Below are positions 32,323 to 41,629 of a stretch of 43,874 nucleotides of DNA, piece after piece; the first letter of the stretch is position 1; every line of letters begins with the position of its first letter. Origin of the DNA: an uncultured Clostridia bacterium (GTDB lineage Bacteria > Bacillota > Clostridia > Oscillospirales > Oscillospiraceae); NCBI GenBank assembly GCA_947307255.1, contig CAMZIO010000012.1, forward strand, positions 1-43,874, read 5' to 3'. The translations under genes were made by a program, and so were the position numbers. The notes beneath the pieces were generated by a model, which was given only the letters and a program-made list of their open reading frames with translations, was not told the DNA's origin and did not search any database.

Positions 32323-34386
32323 TTATTCGGCTTCCTGCATCGCCTTGGCGGCGGCAATGGCCTTGTCCTGCGCGTCGGCGGGGCACTGCTCGTAGCGCAC
32401 GAAGTGCATCACGAAGGAGCCGCGGGACTGGGTCATGGAGCGCAGGTCGATGGCGTAGCTCATCAGCTCTGCCTGCGGGCACTCCGCCTCGATCACCTGC
32501 TCGCCGTCGCCGGTGGGGGTCATGCCCATGACGCGGCCGCGGCGCTTGTTCAGATCGCCCAGGATATCGCCCATGTACTGATCGGGCACGGTAACCTTCA
32601 GCTCGCAAACCGGCTCGAGCAGGACGGGGGACGCCTCGGGCATTGCCGCCTTGTAGGCCAGGTTGGCAGCCGTCTTGAACGCGATTTCGGAGGAGTCGAC
32701 GGGGTGATAGGAACCATCGTACAGCACGCACTTGAGGTTCACGACCGGATAGCCGGCGAGCGGGCCGTGGAGCACGGCCTCGCGCAGGCCCTTTTCAACC
32801 GCCGGGAAGAAGTTCTTGGGCACGCTGCCGCCGAAGACCTCCTCGGCGAAGACCATCTCTTCGGATTCCTCGTTCGGTTCAAAGCGGATCCAAACGTCGC
32901 CGAACTGGCCGCTGCCGCCGGTCTGCTTCTTATGACGGCCCTGCTTCTGCACGGTCTTGCGGATCTTTTCACGGTAGGGAACGCGCGGGGTATCCAGCTC
33001 CGCCTCGACGCCGAAGCGGCTCTTGAGCTTGGAGACAAGCACGTCGATCTGAATGTCGCCGGCGCCGGAGACGACGGTCTGGTGCGTTTCGGCGTTGTTG
33101 ACGACGGTAAAGGTAGGATCTTCCTCGTTGAGACGGTTGAGGCCGGTACCGAGCTTTTCCTCCTGGCCGCGGGTCTTGGGCGCGATGGCGCGGAAATAGC
33201 ACGGCTCGGCGTAATCCATGCCCGCCAGCACGACGACGGCCTTGGGATCGCAGAGGGTGTCGCCGGTCTTAACACGGTCCATCTTGGCGATGGCGCCGAT
33301 GTCGCCGCAGCAGATTTCCTTGACTTCCTCGTTCTTCTTGCCCTTGATGGTGTACAGGCGGCCGAGCTTCTCGGTGTTGCCGGTCGTGGTGTCGTAGAGC
33401 GCCATGTCCGCGGTGATCTTGCCGCGCACGACCTTGACCAGGGAGTACTTGCCGTACTGGTCGGAAATGGTCTTAAAGACGATGGCGGCGGTGGCGCCGT
33501 TTTCATCGTGCGCAACCTCGATATCGTCGCCGCCCTCGGTCTTGGCGGTCTCGGCGGGCATATCGGTGGCCAGCGGGACCAGATCCAGAACGGTCTGCAT
33601 CAGCATATCAACGCCAAGCCCCGTGGTCGCGCTGCCGCAGAGGACGGGAGCGACGCTGCCGTCGCGCACGCCGATCTTGAGACCCTTGGCGATCTCGTCG
33701 GCGGAGAGCTCCATCGTATCGAAGAACTTTTCCATCAGCTCCTCGTCGGCGCCGGCGGCGGCCTCCATCAGCTCAGCGCGCAGGGTTTCGACCTCGTCGG
33801 CAACCTCGGCGGGAATGGCGCACTCGGCAGCCTTGCCGCCCTTGATCTCATACGCCTTGTTGTGCAGCAGATCCACGATACCGGTAACGTGCTTGCCCGC
33901 GTCGATCACGGGAGCGACGATGGGCGCAACGGCCGTGCCGAACTTGCCCTTGAGGGCGTCCAGGCAGGTGTTGTAATCGCTGTTGTCCTCATCGGTGCGG
34001 TTGATGAAGATCATGCGGGGCTTGCTGCCCAGCATCTTCCAGGCGCGCTCCGCGCCGACGGAAAGGCCGTCCTTCGCGCCGCACACGAGAACGGCGCACT
34101 CGCTCGCGCGGATGGCGGAAAGCGCCTCGCCGGCAAAGTCAAAGTTGCCGGGCGCATCCAGCACGTTGATCTTGACGTTTTTATACTTCACGGGAGCCAT
34201 GGCCAGGGAGATGGAAATGTTCCGCTTGATCTCCTCCGGGTCATAGTCGCAAACGGTGTTGCCATCGGCGACCTTGCCGAAACGGTCGGTGCCGCCGGTC
34301 AGGAAGAGCATGCTCTCAGCAAGCGTGGTCTTACCGCTGCCGCCATGACCGAGCAGGCAGATATTGCGTACGTCTTTTGCACTCAT
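32323..34386 (-). CDS. EF-G paralogue (EF-G2-like translation GTPase)
   Basis: 687 residues with all five EF-G domains, but G motifs unlike canonical FusA. P-loop GHGGSGKT (13-20) replaces AHIDAGKT, DAPGNFDF (77-84) replaces DTPGHVDF, so the catalytic histidine is N81, and NRTD (129-132) replaces NKMD. Domain IV retains TGGSGQFGDV. Such paralogues occur beside the true FusA in many bacteria; roles proposed include stress translation or ribosome recycling. No rps12/rps7/tuf neighbours are present. The ATG at 34386 follows AAGGAG at eight bases. It is a single-gene unit. Confidence 0.9.
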   Translation of the reverse strand: MSAKDVRNICLLGHGGSGKTTLAESMLFLTGGTDRFGKVADGNTVCDYDPEEIKRNISISLAMAPVKYKNVKINVLDAPGNFDFAGEALSAIRASECAVLVCGAKDGLSVGAERAWKMLGSKPRMIFINRTDEDNSDYNTCLDALKGKFGTAVAPIVAPVIDAGKHVTGIVDLLHNKAYEIKGGKAAECAIPAEVADEVETLRAELMEAAAGADEELMEKFFDTMELSADEIAKGLKIGVRDGSVAPVLCGSATTGLGVDMLMQTVLDLVPLATDMPAETAKTEGGDDIEVAHDENGATAAIVFKTISDQYGKYSLVKVVRGKITADMALYDTTTGNTEKLGRLYTIKGKKNEEVKEICCGDIGAIAKMDRVKTGDTLCDPKAVVVLAGMDYAEPCYFRAIAPKTRGQEEKLGTGLNRLNEEDPTFTVVNNAETHQTVVSGAGDIQIDVLVSKLKSRFGVEAELDTPRVPYREKIRKTVQKQGRHKKQTGGSGQFGDVWIRFEPNEESEEMVFAEEVFGGSVPKNFFPAVEKGLREAVLHGPLAGYPVVNLKCVLYDGSYHPVDSSEIAFKTAANLAYKAAMPEASPVLLEPVCELKVTVPDQYMGDILGDLNKRRGRVMGMTPTGDGEQVIEAECPQAELMSYAIDLRSMTQSRGSFVMHFVRYEQCPADAQDKAIAAAKAMQEAE

Positions 34387-34443
34387 AGGTGGTTCTCCTT
34401 CCAAAATGAAAATCCCGGTTCGGGGAAATTGCTCAACGGTGCA

Positions 34444-34472
34444 ATTATATAATAAAAATTATGCCATTACAA
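34444..34472 (-). promoter_or_regulatory. promoter of the EF-G paralogue
   Basis: On the minus strand TTGTAA (34472-34467), 17-base spacer, perfect TATAAT (34449-34444), 57 bases before the start codon. Confidence 0.75.
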
Positions 34473-34533
34473 CAGCAAATTTGGTCATAGCAGACATTTT
34501 TTTGGCCGGGCAGCCGCCGAATGCGGCCAAATT

Positions 34534-36711
34534 TCAGTATCGGTCTGCAAAAAACCCGTCGATCAGCGCGGCCAGCGCCCAAAGCAGCAGGTAGGCAAGC
34601 ATCGTCAGCGGGGAAAGCGCGTGCTGCGCGGAGATGAACGTGAGATAAAACGCCAGCAGCGTCCCCAGCACCGCACTTAAAAGCGAAAGGAACGAACCCA
34701 CCCGCACCGCGCGGCAAAGCCGCTTGCTGCCCACGACCACCTCGGCGTACGGGGTGAGGCCCTCGCGCAGCAGCAGGGCGTAGGGGCGGTCCGCGTCGTG
34801 CTCGGACAGCGCCAAGCGCGTGGACAGCTTGGGGTAGACCGCGCGGGCGTCGGTGCCGAACTTACGCTTGAGCAGTGCGGGCGTGATATTCCCGTCGCGC
34901 ACGGCGAGAACGGGCGTGATGCGATTGCGGTGCAGCGCGTGGAGCGCCCAGTCGACGTTCTCCGCCGCGTTGTATTTCACGGCAAAAATGGCAATCAACG
35001 TGCCGTCCACGGCAAGGAACACGCCGGTTTTCAGCTTCAGCGCCTGCGGCAAAACGACACCCTTTTTGCGGAAAAATCCCTCCGTACCCAGCAGCACGGA
35101 TTCGCCGCGGATCGTACCGCCGACGCCGCCCTCCTCAAAAAACTCCAGATCGGCAACCTCCTCGTGGAAGCCGCCCTCGCGCAGCAGCAGCTCGTCAAAC
35201 AGGCGCGCAAGCCCGCTTTGAGACGCGCGCGCCATAGACGCGGCGTAGGCGATGACCTTGCTGCTCTCCTCCCCAAAGATCTTCAACCCGTTGAGCGTCA
35301 GCGTGCCGGGCGGGAACAGGTCGCTGTCGGTCAGGATCAGGCAGTTGCTGCGGCGGATGGCGTCCGCCCCGGCAAAGCCGGCGACTGCGCTGCCGCTCTT
35401 CGTCAGCCGGTCGGTTACGCGGCGCAGGGGCAGCGCATAGACCAGCGGGAAGGAAAGCGCACAGGCGCCCGAGAGCAGAACCGACCAGTTCCACAAAAGC
35501 AGCCCCCACGACTGCGCCTTGAGCGTGGACAGCAGCGCAAATACCAGCGTAGCTGCCAGGATCACGGGCAGCAGCACCGTCTGCCAGTGCGTGGCGCTGT
35601 CCTCACGTGCAGCGCAGTTGGAAAAGCCGACCAAACTGCCGTCCCGCTTGGCGGCGCCGCCCGCAGTTACGGCGATCATATAGGGCGCCTGTCCGATCGC
35701 GGCGATGCGGAAGGTGTCGTACATCGAGCGCAGATACAGCACGCGCCCCCACAGGGCGGCGCTCATCGCCAGGGCGGCAAGCGCATAAAACGGCTGCGCC
35801 TGCGCGCTGCGCACGGCGGGGCTCAGGCAAAGCGCGGTATCCCCCAGCGCGGCGATGCACAACAGGCATACCAGCAGCTCGCAGCTGATCGCCTTGCCGC
35901 GCAGCCGCTCCCACGCGCGGGCAAAGACGCTGCGCCCCACGACGCATTCCGCCACAAGCGCAAGCGCAAAGGGCAGCGCGCTGAGCCGGGGGTCGGTCAA
36001 AAACGTCTCCGGCAGCCAGCCAAAGCGGAGGAAAAGCTGCGGCAGCCACACCAGCACGGTGATCACCGCGCTGACGCGCAGCGCGCCGCGCGCGGATCGG
36101 AGCGCCTGGCGATACTCCGCAAGCGTCTGCTCGACCGGCGCCTCCGGCGCATCAAAGAAGGCGTCCTCCTCGTCCTCTTCATCCGGGTCCGCATCGGACG
36201 GCTCCGTGTCGTAAAGCTGTTCCGTGTCCTCCAGCGCCTTGCGCGAAAAGAGCGTGCGGCGGCGGGGCGGCTCTAAAAGAACGGGCTCCTTTTCCTCCAG
36301 CGCGCTTTGCACCGTCTGCGCCATGACGTCCTGCAGGCTGATGCTCGGCGGTTCGGGGGGCGGGGCGCCCGCAGTCTCCGGCTCCGGTTTGGGATCTGCG
36401 GCACGCTCCTCCGGCGTCGCCGGGGCGTCCGCAGCCGCCTTCTCCCCGCCCGCCGCCGGTACGGGCGGCGTCTGCACGGGCGGCGCGTCCTCCTCGTCGG
36501 CGGGCAGCTCGTCCGTGATGGGCAGCGTGTCCGGCACCTCCGGTTCCTCCGGAGTGTTGCCCAGCAGCGCGGCAAGCTCCCGGTCGCCGAACTCCGCCAG
36601 AATGCTCTCGATCGAATACTCGATCTCCTCGTCGTCGCGGGCGGCGCTTTTGAGCAGCAGCTCGCTCTCCGACAGGGTCTGTTCAAATTCCCAGTCTTGC
36701 TTGTGATCCAT
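34534..36711 (-). CDS. degenerate P-type-ATPase-like membrane protein with acidic N-terminal tail
   Basis: 725 residues; the ATG lies five bases after GGGAGG. Residues 1-195 are acidic, Pro/Ala/Glu-rich and probably disordered. Membrane spans follow near 211-230, 244-260, 276-296, 305-325, 378-396 and 403-428, the last containing SFPLVYALP like the CPx helix of P1B ATPases. A cytoplasmic region (430-665) resembles fused P and N domains (LLGTEGFF, VFLAVDGTLIAIFAV), then two spans. DKTGTLT is replaced by TDSDLFPPGTLT (461-472), and TGES, TGD and GDGxND are absent. It cannot pump as known P-type ATPases do; a structural or regulatory role is inferred. It lies 52 bases after rlmB. Confidence 0.8.
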   Translation of the reverse strand: MDHKQDWEFEQTLSESELLLKSAARDDEEIEYSIESILAEFGDRELAALLGNTPEEPEVPDTLPITDELPADEEDAPPVQTPPVPAAGGEKAAADAPATPEERAADPKPEPETAGAPPPEPPSISLQDVMAQTVQSALEEKEPVLLEPPRRRTLFSRKALEDTEQLYDTEPSDADPDEEDEEDAFFDAPEAPVEQTLAEYRQALRSARGALRVSAVITVLVWLPQLFLRFGWLPETFLTDPRLSALPFALALVAECVVGRSVFARAWERLRGKAISCELLVCLLCIAALGDTALCLSPAVRSAQAQPFYALAALAMSAALWGRVLYLRSMYDTFRIAAIGQAPYMIAVTAGGAAKRDGSLVGFSNCAAREDSATHWQTVLLPVILAATLVFALLSTLKAQSWGLLLWNWSVLLSGACALSFPLVYALPLRRVTDRLTKSGSAVAGFAGADAIRRSNCLILTDSDLFPPGTLTLNGLKIFGEESSKVIAYAASMARASQSGLARLFDELLLREGGFHEEVADLEFFEEGGVGGTIRGESVLLGTEGFFRKKGVVLPQALKLKTGVFLAVDGTLIAIFAVKYNAAENVDWALHALHRNRITPVLAVRDGNITPALLKRKFGTDARAVYPKLSTRLALSEHDADRPYALLLREGLTPYAEVVVGSKRLCRAVRVGSFLSLLSAVLGTLLAFYLTFISAQHALSPLTMLAYLLLWALAALIDGFFADRY

Positions 36712-36763
36712 GAAATCCTCCCTGCGCAAAGGCTTGGTCAACGGCCAATCGTCGCTCGTCCGC

Positions 36764-37561
36764 TTATGCGTCCAGGCGCTGGCGAACGGCCTCGTAAAGC
36801 AGGATCGCCGCGGCCGCCGAAGCGTTGAGCGAGGAGATTCTGCCGCGCATCGGGATGCTGACGAGGAAATCGCAGTTCTCCCGCACCAGGCGGCCCATCC
36901 CGTCCCCCTCGCTGCCGATAACGATAGCGGCGGGCCCCTTGAGATCGGCGCGATAGAGCGCGGTATCCCCCTCGGCCGCGGTGCCGAAGACCCAGACGCC
37001 CCGCTCTTTCAGTTCTTTTAAAAGTGCGGGAATATTCGGCACGCGCGCCACGGGCACGTAGCTCACCGCGCCGGCGCTGGTCTTGCCGACGATGCTCGTC
37101 AGCCCCGCGCTGCGCCGCTTGGGGATGATAACGCCGTGTGCCCCGGCGCACTCCGCCGTGCGGATAATCGCGCCGAGGTTGTGCGGGTCGGAAATCTCGT
37201 CGCATACGACGAGCAGGGGCGCTTCGCCGCGCTCCTGCGCGGCGGCAAGAATATCCTCCACGCTGGCGTACTCACGCACGCTGGCCAGCGCGATCACGCC
37301 CTGATGGGCGTGCGTGCGGCTCATGCCGTCGAGCTTGCGGCGGTCGGCGTCCACCACCACGATCCCGCGCGCACGCGCGGTGGAGGCGATGTGCCCCAGC
37401 GTCTTGTCCGTCTCGCCCTTGGCGACGTAGATCTTGTCGATGGCGGTCTCGGCGCGCAGCGCTTCCATCACCGCATTGCGGCCCTCTATGATGCCGTCCG
37501 CAATCGCCTCATCCCCCGTCGGGCGCGGCATGGGACGGTTGTTTTTCTTTTCGTTTTGCAT
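36764..37561 (-). CDS. rlmB: TrmH/SpoU-type 23S rRNA 2'-O-methyltransferase, RlmB-like
   Basis: 265 residues. A substrate-binding N-terminal domain begins IIEGRNAVMEALR, followed by the SPOUT methyltransferase domain. Its three motifs are clear: NLGAIIRTAECAGAHGVIIP, VIGSEGDGMGRLV and IPMRGRISSLNASAAAAILL. The family 2'-O-methylates a guanosine such as G2251 of 23S rRNA using S-adenosylmethionine; the precise target nucleotide is inferred. The ATG at 37561 is chosen because the upstream extension (to 37660) runs through the promoter. Confidence 0.92.
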   Translation of the reverse strand: MQNEKKNNRPMPRPTGDEAIADGIIEGRNAVMEALRAETAIDKIYVAKGETDKTLGHIASTARARGIVVVDADRRKLDGMSRTHAHQGVIALASVREYASVEDILAAAQERGEAPLLVVCDEISDPHNLGAIIRTAECAGAHGVIIPKRRSAGLTSIVGKTSAGAVSYVPVARVPNIPALLKELKERGVWVFGTAAEGDTALYRADLKGPAAIVIGSEGDGMGRLVRENCDFLVSIPMRGRISSLNASAAAAILLYEAVRQRLDA

Positions 37562-37637
37562 GACAGGCGTCTTCCCTTTTCGTGTTTTTTGCCGCCGGAG
37601 CCGCTGGACGGGCTTCGGCGTATAATCTGACTGATTC

Positions 37638-37666
37638 AGTATATCATAGTCGAAAAGCAAGATAAA
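37638..37666 (-). promoter_or_regulatory. promoter of rlmB
   Basis: On the minus strand TTTATC (37666-37661), 17-base spacer, TATACT (37643-37638). The -35 match is weak. Confidence 0.55.
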
Positions 37667-37711
37667 GAGGGAATTGCGTCAAAAATTTACCGAAAATTCA
37701 TCGGCGGAAAC

Positions 37712-37740
37712 TTGTCGCCGCCGGTTTTGTATGCTACAAT
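37712..37740 (+). promoter_or_regulatory. promoter of ftsH
   Basis: TTGTCG (37712-37717), 17-base spacer ending in TGC, then TACAAT (37735-37740): an extended -10 promoter divergent from the rlmB promoter. Confidence 0.7.
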
Positions 37741-37795
37741 GCGTGATACATGAAGCGGCGGCGCGCACGCCGTATCCCGAAAGGAAGGGATTTCT

Positions 37796-39925
37796 ATGGA
37801 ACAAAACGATAAAAACAGGCCGGATCCGAACGGAAAACACGGCGGCTTCCAGCGCGGCTGGATCTCGCTTCTGCTCTGGTCGCTGGTTCTGATCATCGCC
37901 TTCAATTACATCGCCTCCCTGGTCAGCGAGTCCCGCACGGCGCAGACCTCCCACGAAATCGCGTACAGCGAATTCAAGGACCTGGTGCGCGAGGGGAAGA
38001 TCCAGTCCGTGTCGTTCGACGACAGGATCTTCACGATCACCCCGGTGGAGGGCTTCGTCTACACCGATGAGGACGGCAAGACCTACGACAAGGACTACAC
38101 GCTTTACACCACCATCATCCCCGACGGAAACGAGGCGCTGCTCGCGCTGCTCGACGAGTACGGTGTGGAACACACCAAGCCCTATAAGCCTGAGACGTCG
38201 GCGCTGACCTACTTTATGGTGCAGTACGTGCTGCCGCTGCTGGTTATGGCGGGCTTTTTCATTCTGATGATACGCCTGCTGACGCGAAACGGCGGCCTGG
38301 GCGGGCTCGGCGGCGTCGGTTCGGTGGGCAAGGCGAACGCCAAGGTGTATATGGAGCGCTCGACGGGCGTTACGTTCAACGACGTGGCAGGGCAGGACGA
38401 GGCGAAGGAGTCGCTGGAGGAGATCATCGACTTCTTGCACAATCCCGAAAAGTACACCGCCATCGGCGCGAAGATTCCCAAGGGCGCGCTGCTGGTCGGC
38501 TCGCCCGGCACGGGTAAGACGCTGCTGGCCAAGGCCGTCGCCGGCGAGGCGAACGTGCCGTTCTTCTCGATCTCCGGCTCGGACTTCGTGGAGATGTTCG
38601 TGGGCGTAGGCGCCTCCCGCGTGCGCGACCTGTTCTCCGAGGCGGCGAAGGTCGCCCCGTGCATTATCTTCATCGACGAGATCGACACCATTGGCAAATC
38701 CCGCGACGGCAGCCGTTTCGGCGGCAACGACGAGCGCGAGCAGACGCTCAACCAGCTGCTCGCGGAGATGGACGGCTTCGACCCCAGCAAGGGCGTGATC
38801 GTCCTGGCGGCGACCAACCGTCCCGAGGTGCTGGACAAGGCGCTGCTGCGCCCCGGCCGCTTCGACCGGCGCATCACGATCGACCGGCCCAACCTCGCCG
38901 GGCGCATCGCCACGCTGGAGGTGCACACGCGCAACATCAAGCTGGCCGAGGACGTGGACCTCAAGAAGGTCGCGCTGGCCACGGCGGGCTGCGTGGGCGC
39001 AGATCTCGCCAACCTTGCCAACGAGGCGGCGCTGCGCGCCGTGCGTAAGGGCCGCAAGCTCGTCACGCAGGAGGATATGCTGGCCGCATTTGAGTTCGTT
39101 ATCGCAGGAAGCGAAAAGAAAAACAGCGTACTCACCGAGTTTGAAAAGAAGCTCGTGGCCTATCACGAGGTCGGCCACGCCATGGTCGCCTACAAGCAGA
39201 AAAACGCCGAGCCTGTGCAGAAAATCACCATCGTCCCGCACACCGAGGGCAGCCTCGGCTATACGCTGTTGATGCCGGAGGAGGATAAGACGAACCTGCG
39301 CACGCGCGACGAGCTGATGGCAAAGATCGCGGTGTCCATGGGCGGCCGCGCGGCGGAGGAAGTGGTGATGAACACCATGACCAACGGCGCCTCCCAGGAT
39401 ATTCAGGAGGCGACGGCAATCGCGCGCAACATGGTCGCCATGTACGGCATGAGCGACGCGTTCGGCATGATGGCGCTCGGCAGCGTGCGCAGCCAGTATC
39501 TGGAGGGCGGCTATGGCCTCGACTGCGCGCAGGACACCGCCGCCATCATGGATAAGGAAGTCAAGAGCATCCTCGACAAGGCCTATCAGGACGCGGTGCA
39601 GGTCATCCGCGAGAACCGCGCGGATATGGACCGCGTGGTGGCGTACCTGCTGGAGAAGGAGACCATCACCGGCGGTGAGATGGTGGCCATCATCGAGGGC
39701 CGCGATCCCGCGACCGTGGAGGAATCCTACGCCTCCACGCGCAGCGGACAGGAGGGCTTGCGTCCCTCCGCGCCGGACGCGATTGAAGCGCCGGCCGGGC
39801 ACGTCTCCATGACCGGCGAGAAGATCGCAGCGCCCGACGAGCGGGAGGAGACGCCAGAGGAGACCGGCACAGAGGACGCCCCCGCGCCGGAGAAAGATGC
39901 GCCGGAAAGCGACGGGCACGAATAA
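37796..39925 (+). CDS. ftsH: ATP-dependent zinc metalloprotease FtsH
   Basis: 709 residues. Two membrane spans (about 22-42 and 138-162) flank a small external domain. The AAA+ domain has Walker A GSPGTGKT (235-242, usually GPPGTGKT), pore loop FVEMFVGVG, Walker B IIFIDEID with D294-E295, and the second region of homology RPGRFDRR. The zinc protease motif is HEVGH (457-461). The acidic C-terminal tail (about 650-709) is Glu/Ala/Pro-rich. It degrades misassembled membrane proteins and regulatory substrates. The ATG follows AAGGAAGGG. It forms a single-gene unit with its own promoter and terminator. Confidence 0.96.
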   Translation: MEQNDKNRPDPNGKHGGFQRGWISLLLWSLVLIIAFNYIASLVSESRTAQTSHEIAYSEFKDLVREGKIQSVSFDDRIFTITPVEGFVYTDEDGKTYDKDYTLYTTIIPDGNEALLALLDEYGVEHTKPYKPETSALTYFMVQYVLPLLVMAGFFILMIRLLTRNGGLGGLGGVGSVGKANAKVYMERSTGVTFNDVAGQDEAKESLEEIIDFLHNPEKYTAIGAKIPKGALLVGSPGTGKTLLAKAVAGEANVPFFSISGSDFVEMFVGVGASRVRDLFSEAAKVAPCIIFIDEIDTIGKSRDGSRFGGNDEREQTLNQLLAEMDGFDPSKGVIVLAATNRPEVLDKALLRPGRFDRRITIDRPNLAGRIATLEVHTRNIKLAEDVDLKKVALATAGCVGADLANLANEAALRAVRKGRKLVTQEDMLAAFEFVIAGSEKKNSVLTEFEKKLVAYHEVGHAMVAYKQKNAEPVQKITIVPHTEGSLGYTLLMPEEDKTNLRTRDELMAKIAVSMGGRAAEEVVMNTMTNGASQDIQEATAIARNMVAMYGMSDAFGMMALGSVRSQYLEGGYGLDCAQDTAAIMDKEVKSILDKAYQDAVQVIRENRADMDRVVAYLLEKETITGGEMVAIIEGRDPATVEESYASTRSGQEGLRPSAPDAIEAPAGHVSMTGEKIAAPDEREETPEETGTEDAPAPEKDAPESDGHE

Positions 39926-39944
39926 AAGCATTGTTATCACAGAC

Positions 39945-39982
39945 AAAAAAGGGAAGCAGAAGAGTTCTGCTTCCCCTTTTTT
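39945..39982 (+). terminator. terminator after ftsH
   Basis: GGGAAGCAGAA (39951-39961) pairs exactly with 39965-39975 and is followed by CTTTTTT; a run of A precedes it, so it may work both ways. Confidence 0.9.
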
Positions 39983-40013
39983 GTGCTTAAAGACAACAAT
40001 GAGGCTTATTGTG

Positions 40014-40042
40014 TTGCAACATATGTGTAAATATGATATTAT
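40014..40042 (+). promoter_or_regulatory. promoter of the AT-rich lipoprotein gene
   Basis: TTGCAA (40014-40019), 17-base spacer, TATTAT (40037-40042), 54 bases before the start codon. Confidence 0.75.
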
Positions 40043-40096
40043 ATAAACAATTCCAAAAGAAGATATAGCAAAAGAATGAGGAGAGGGGGATACGTT

Positions 40097-41137
40097 ATGA
40101 AAAAGGGATACTTGCTGGCTTGCATTATTGCTGTTATTATGACGGTGATACTTGTCGGATGTGGGTCAAAAGCGGATTCTCGACAAGGCATATCATCCAA
40201 CACCCATCAAGAGTCGCAGTCGACGCACGAAGATGTAAAGGACATTATTGACAGTCAATTGGACAACTCGATCGCAACCAAACCGAGTGACGGTGCAAAG
40301 TATGCATTTAACGACAACTTTGTATTACCGAAAGAAGTGGGTGAGCATGAAATAACCTTTTATGATACAGTGTTCTCAATACCCAGTGTTTTTTCTGAAG
40401 AAAAGACTGAAGATTATTGGTATTATAGAATCTATAACAAATCAAATGGAAAAGTAGATGCATTGATTTCTCTTTATCAAGAGAAATATGAAGACATTGA
40501 TTCACTTGTTTATAAAGAGAATTATAAAGAAATCATCTCTGCAATAATAGAAGGAATGGAAGAATTGGATGAAATAAAAGGTGTCTCAAAGGCCGAAGAT
40601 GTCGACTTTTGTGGCTTGCCTGGACAGCGGTGGACAACTGAGCTTGAGGTGGATGGAAGCGTTCTTCGTGGTTTTGGGGTTGTTGGCTTTAATTCAAGCT
40701 CAGATCGCGTTATTATGATTATGGCTGCTGAACGAGAGGGCGTAGAGAAGAATTGGTTAGACTATTGCTGGTATACGATAAAAAACGCCAGATTAGCTGA
40801 TAACGCAAAAGCAGAGGAAGAAGCAAATGTTAATAATACAGACTCTTTGAAGCAAGGCAACCCACAACCTGCAAATGGAATCCGCCCGGAGTTCAAGGCT
40901 GCAATGGACAGTTATGAAGAATTCTTTGATGAGTACATTGCCTTCTTGAAGAAAATGGAAAACTCAGATAATCCGCTGGAGTGGTATTCTGATTACATGC
41001 AATACATGACAAAGTATTCAGAGGCAATGGAAGGACTCGAAAGCATGGAATCAGAAGATATGACAAATGAAGAAACGCTGTATTATTTGGAAGTAACTTC
41101 GAGGATTAACCAGAAACTTTTAGCAGCAGCTGGCTAA
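40097..41137 (+). CDS. lipoprotein with C-terminal DUF6591-like domain, AT-rich gene
   Basis: 346 residues from the ATG behind GAGAGGGGG. A signal peptide II ends in the lipobox LVGC (C22). A Ser/Gln/Asp-rich linker (23-70) precedes a mixed alpha/beta domain (about 75-245, with DTVFSIPSVFSEEK and an aromatic core). The C-terminal helical domain beginning GIRPEFKAAMDSYEEFFDEY (near 264) resembles DUF6591 as I remember it. The function is unknown, probably cell-surface. Codon and base composition are much richer in A and T than in the surrounding genes, suggesting horizontal transfer. It is flanked on both sides by strong terminators. Confidence 0.82.
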   Translation: MKKGYLLACIIAVIMTVILVGCGSKADSRQGISSNTHQESQSTHEDVKDIIDSQLDNSIATKPSDGAKYAFNDNFVLPKEVGEHEITFYDTVFSIPSVFSEEKTEDYWYYRIYNKSNGKVDALISLYQEKYEDIDSLVYKENYKEIISAIIEGMEELDEIKGVSKAEDVDFCGLPGQRWTTELEVDGSVLRGFGVVGFNSSSDRVIMIMAAEREGVEKNWLDYCWYTIKNARLADNAKAEEEANVNNTDSLKQGNPQPANGIRPEFKAAMDSYEEFFDEYIAFLKKMENSDNPLEWYSDYMQYMTKYSEAMEGLESMESEDMTNEETLYYLEVTSRINQKLLAAAG

Positions 41138-41140
41138 ATA

Positions 41141-41183
41141 AAAAACACCCGGAAGCGGCATTGCCGCCTCCGGGTGTTTTTTT
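41141..41183. terminator. bidirectional terminator between the lipoprotein and NUDIX genes
   Basis: AACACCCGGA/TCCGGGTGTT encloses GCGGC/GCCGC around ATT, with A and T runs on both sides. Its right edge reaches the NUDIX stop codon at 41182-41184. Confidence 0.92.
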
Positions 41184-41629
41184 ATTTCAGTTCGGTGAGC
41201 CAGCTTGCCCCATCCTGCCGATAGAAAAACTCGCTGAGATCGTCTTCGCAAAATACGCGCAGGAGCTTGTCCATGTCAAGGGACAGGCGCAGCGAGGGCA
41301 GCGCGCTGAGGGGTTCCCACCAGACCTTGCCCTCCTCCGAGCTTTGCAGTTGCCCGGTAAACCGATCTGCGCGGTAGAGCAGGCATATAGCGCACGCCGT
41401 CCTCGCACCAGTCTTCGATTCCGCACAGCTGCGGCGCGGAGACGGTCAGTCCGGTCTCTTCCCGCACCTCGCGGACGACGGCGTCGGTGAACGACTCGCC
41501 GTTCTCCACATGGCCACCGGGGAAGGTAACGCCGGGCCAGTCGCGCTTGCTTCGCTCCAGCACCAGCACCTTCTCGCCGCTGCAAACCATGCACAAATTC
41601 ATCAGCACCGCTGTCTCGCTTCGTTTCAC
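41182..41629 (-). pseudogene. frameshifted NUDIX hydrolase (MutT-like)
   Basis: From the GTG at 41629 (ten bases after AAGGAGG and overlapping the DUF368 stop) the frame encodes a NUDIX protein with FPGGHVENGESFTDAVVREV then REETGL, and continues to GIEDWCEDGVRYM. There the homologous reading jumps frame near 41390-41400. The expected continuation LYRADRFTGQLQSSEEGKVW, then WEPLSALPSLRLSLDMDKLL and so on, lies in another frame and ends at the TAA at 41182-41184. Loss of two bases or gain of one in the TATATGCCTGCTC stretch explains it. In the original frame the protein ends after 117 residues at 41276. It is either a recent pseudogene or a sequencing error. Confidence 0.85.

Noticed and set aside
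37562..37660. Longer RlmB beginning MLFDYD
   Set aside because: The extension runs through the -10 box and divergent promoter region and has no counterpart in the family.
37679..39946. A 755-residue open frame opposite ftsH
   Set aside because: Mirror of an intact AAA+ protease; no start signal or motif.
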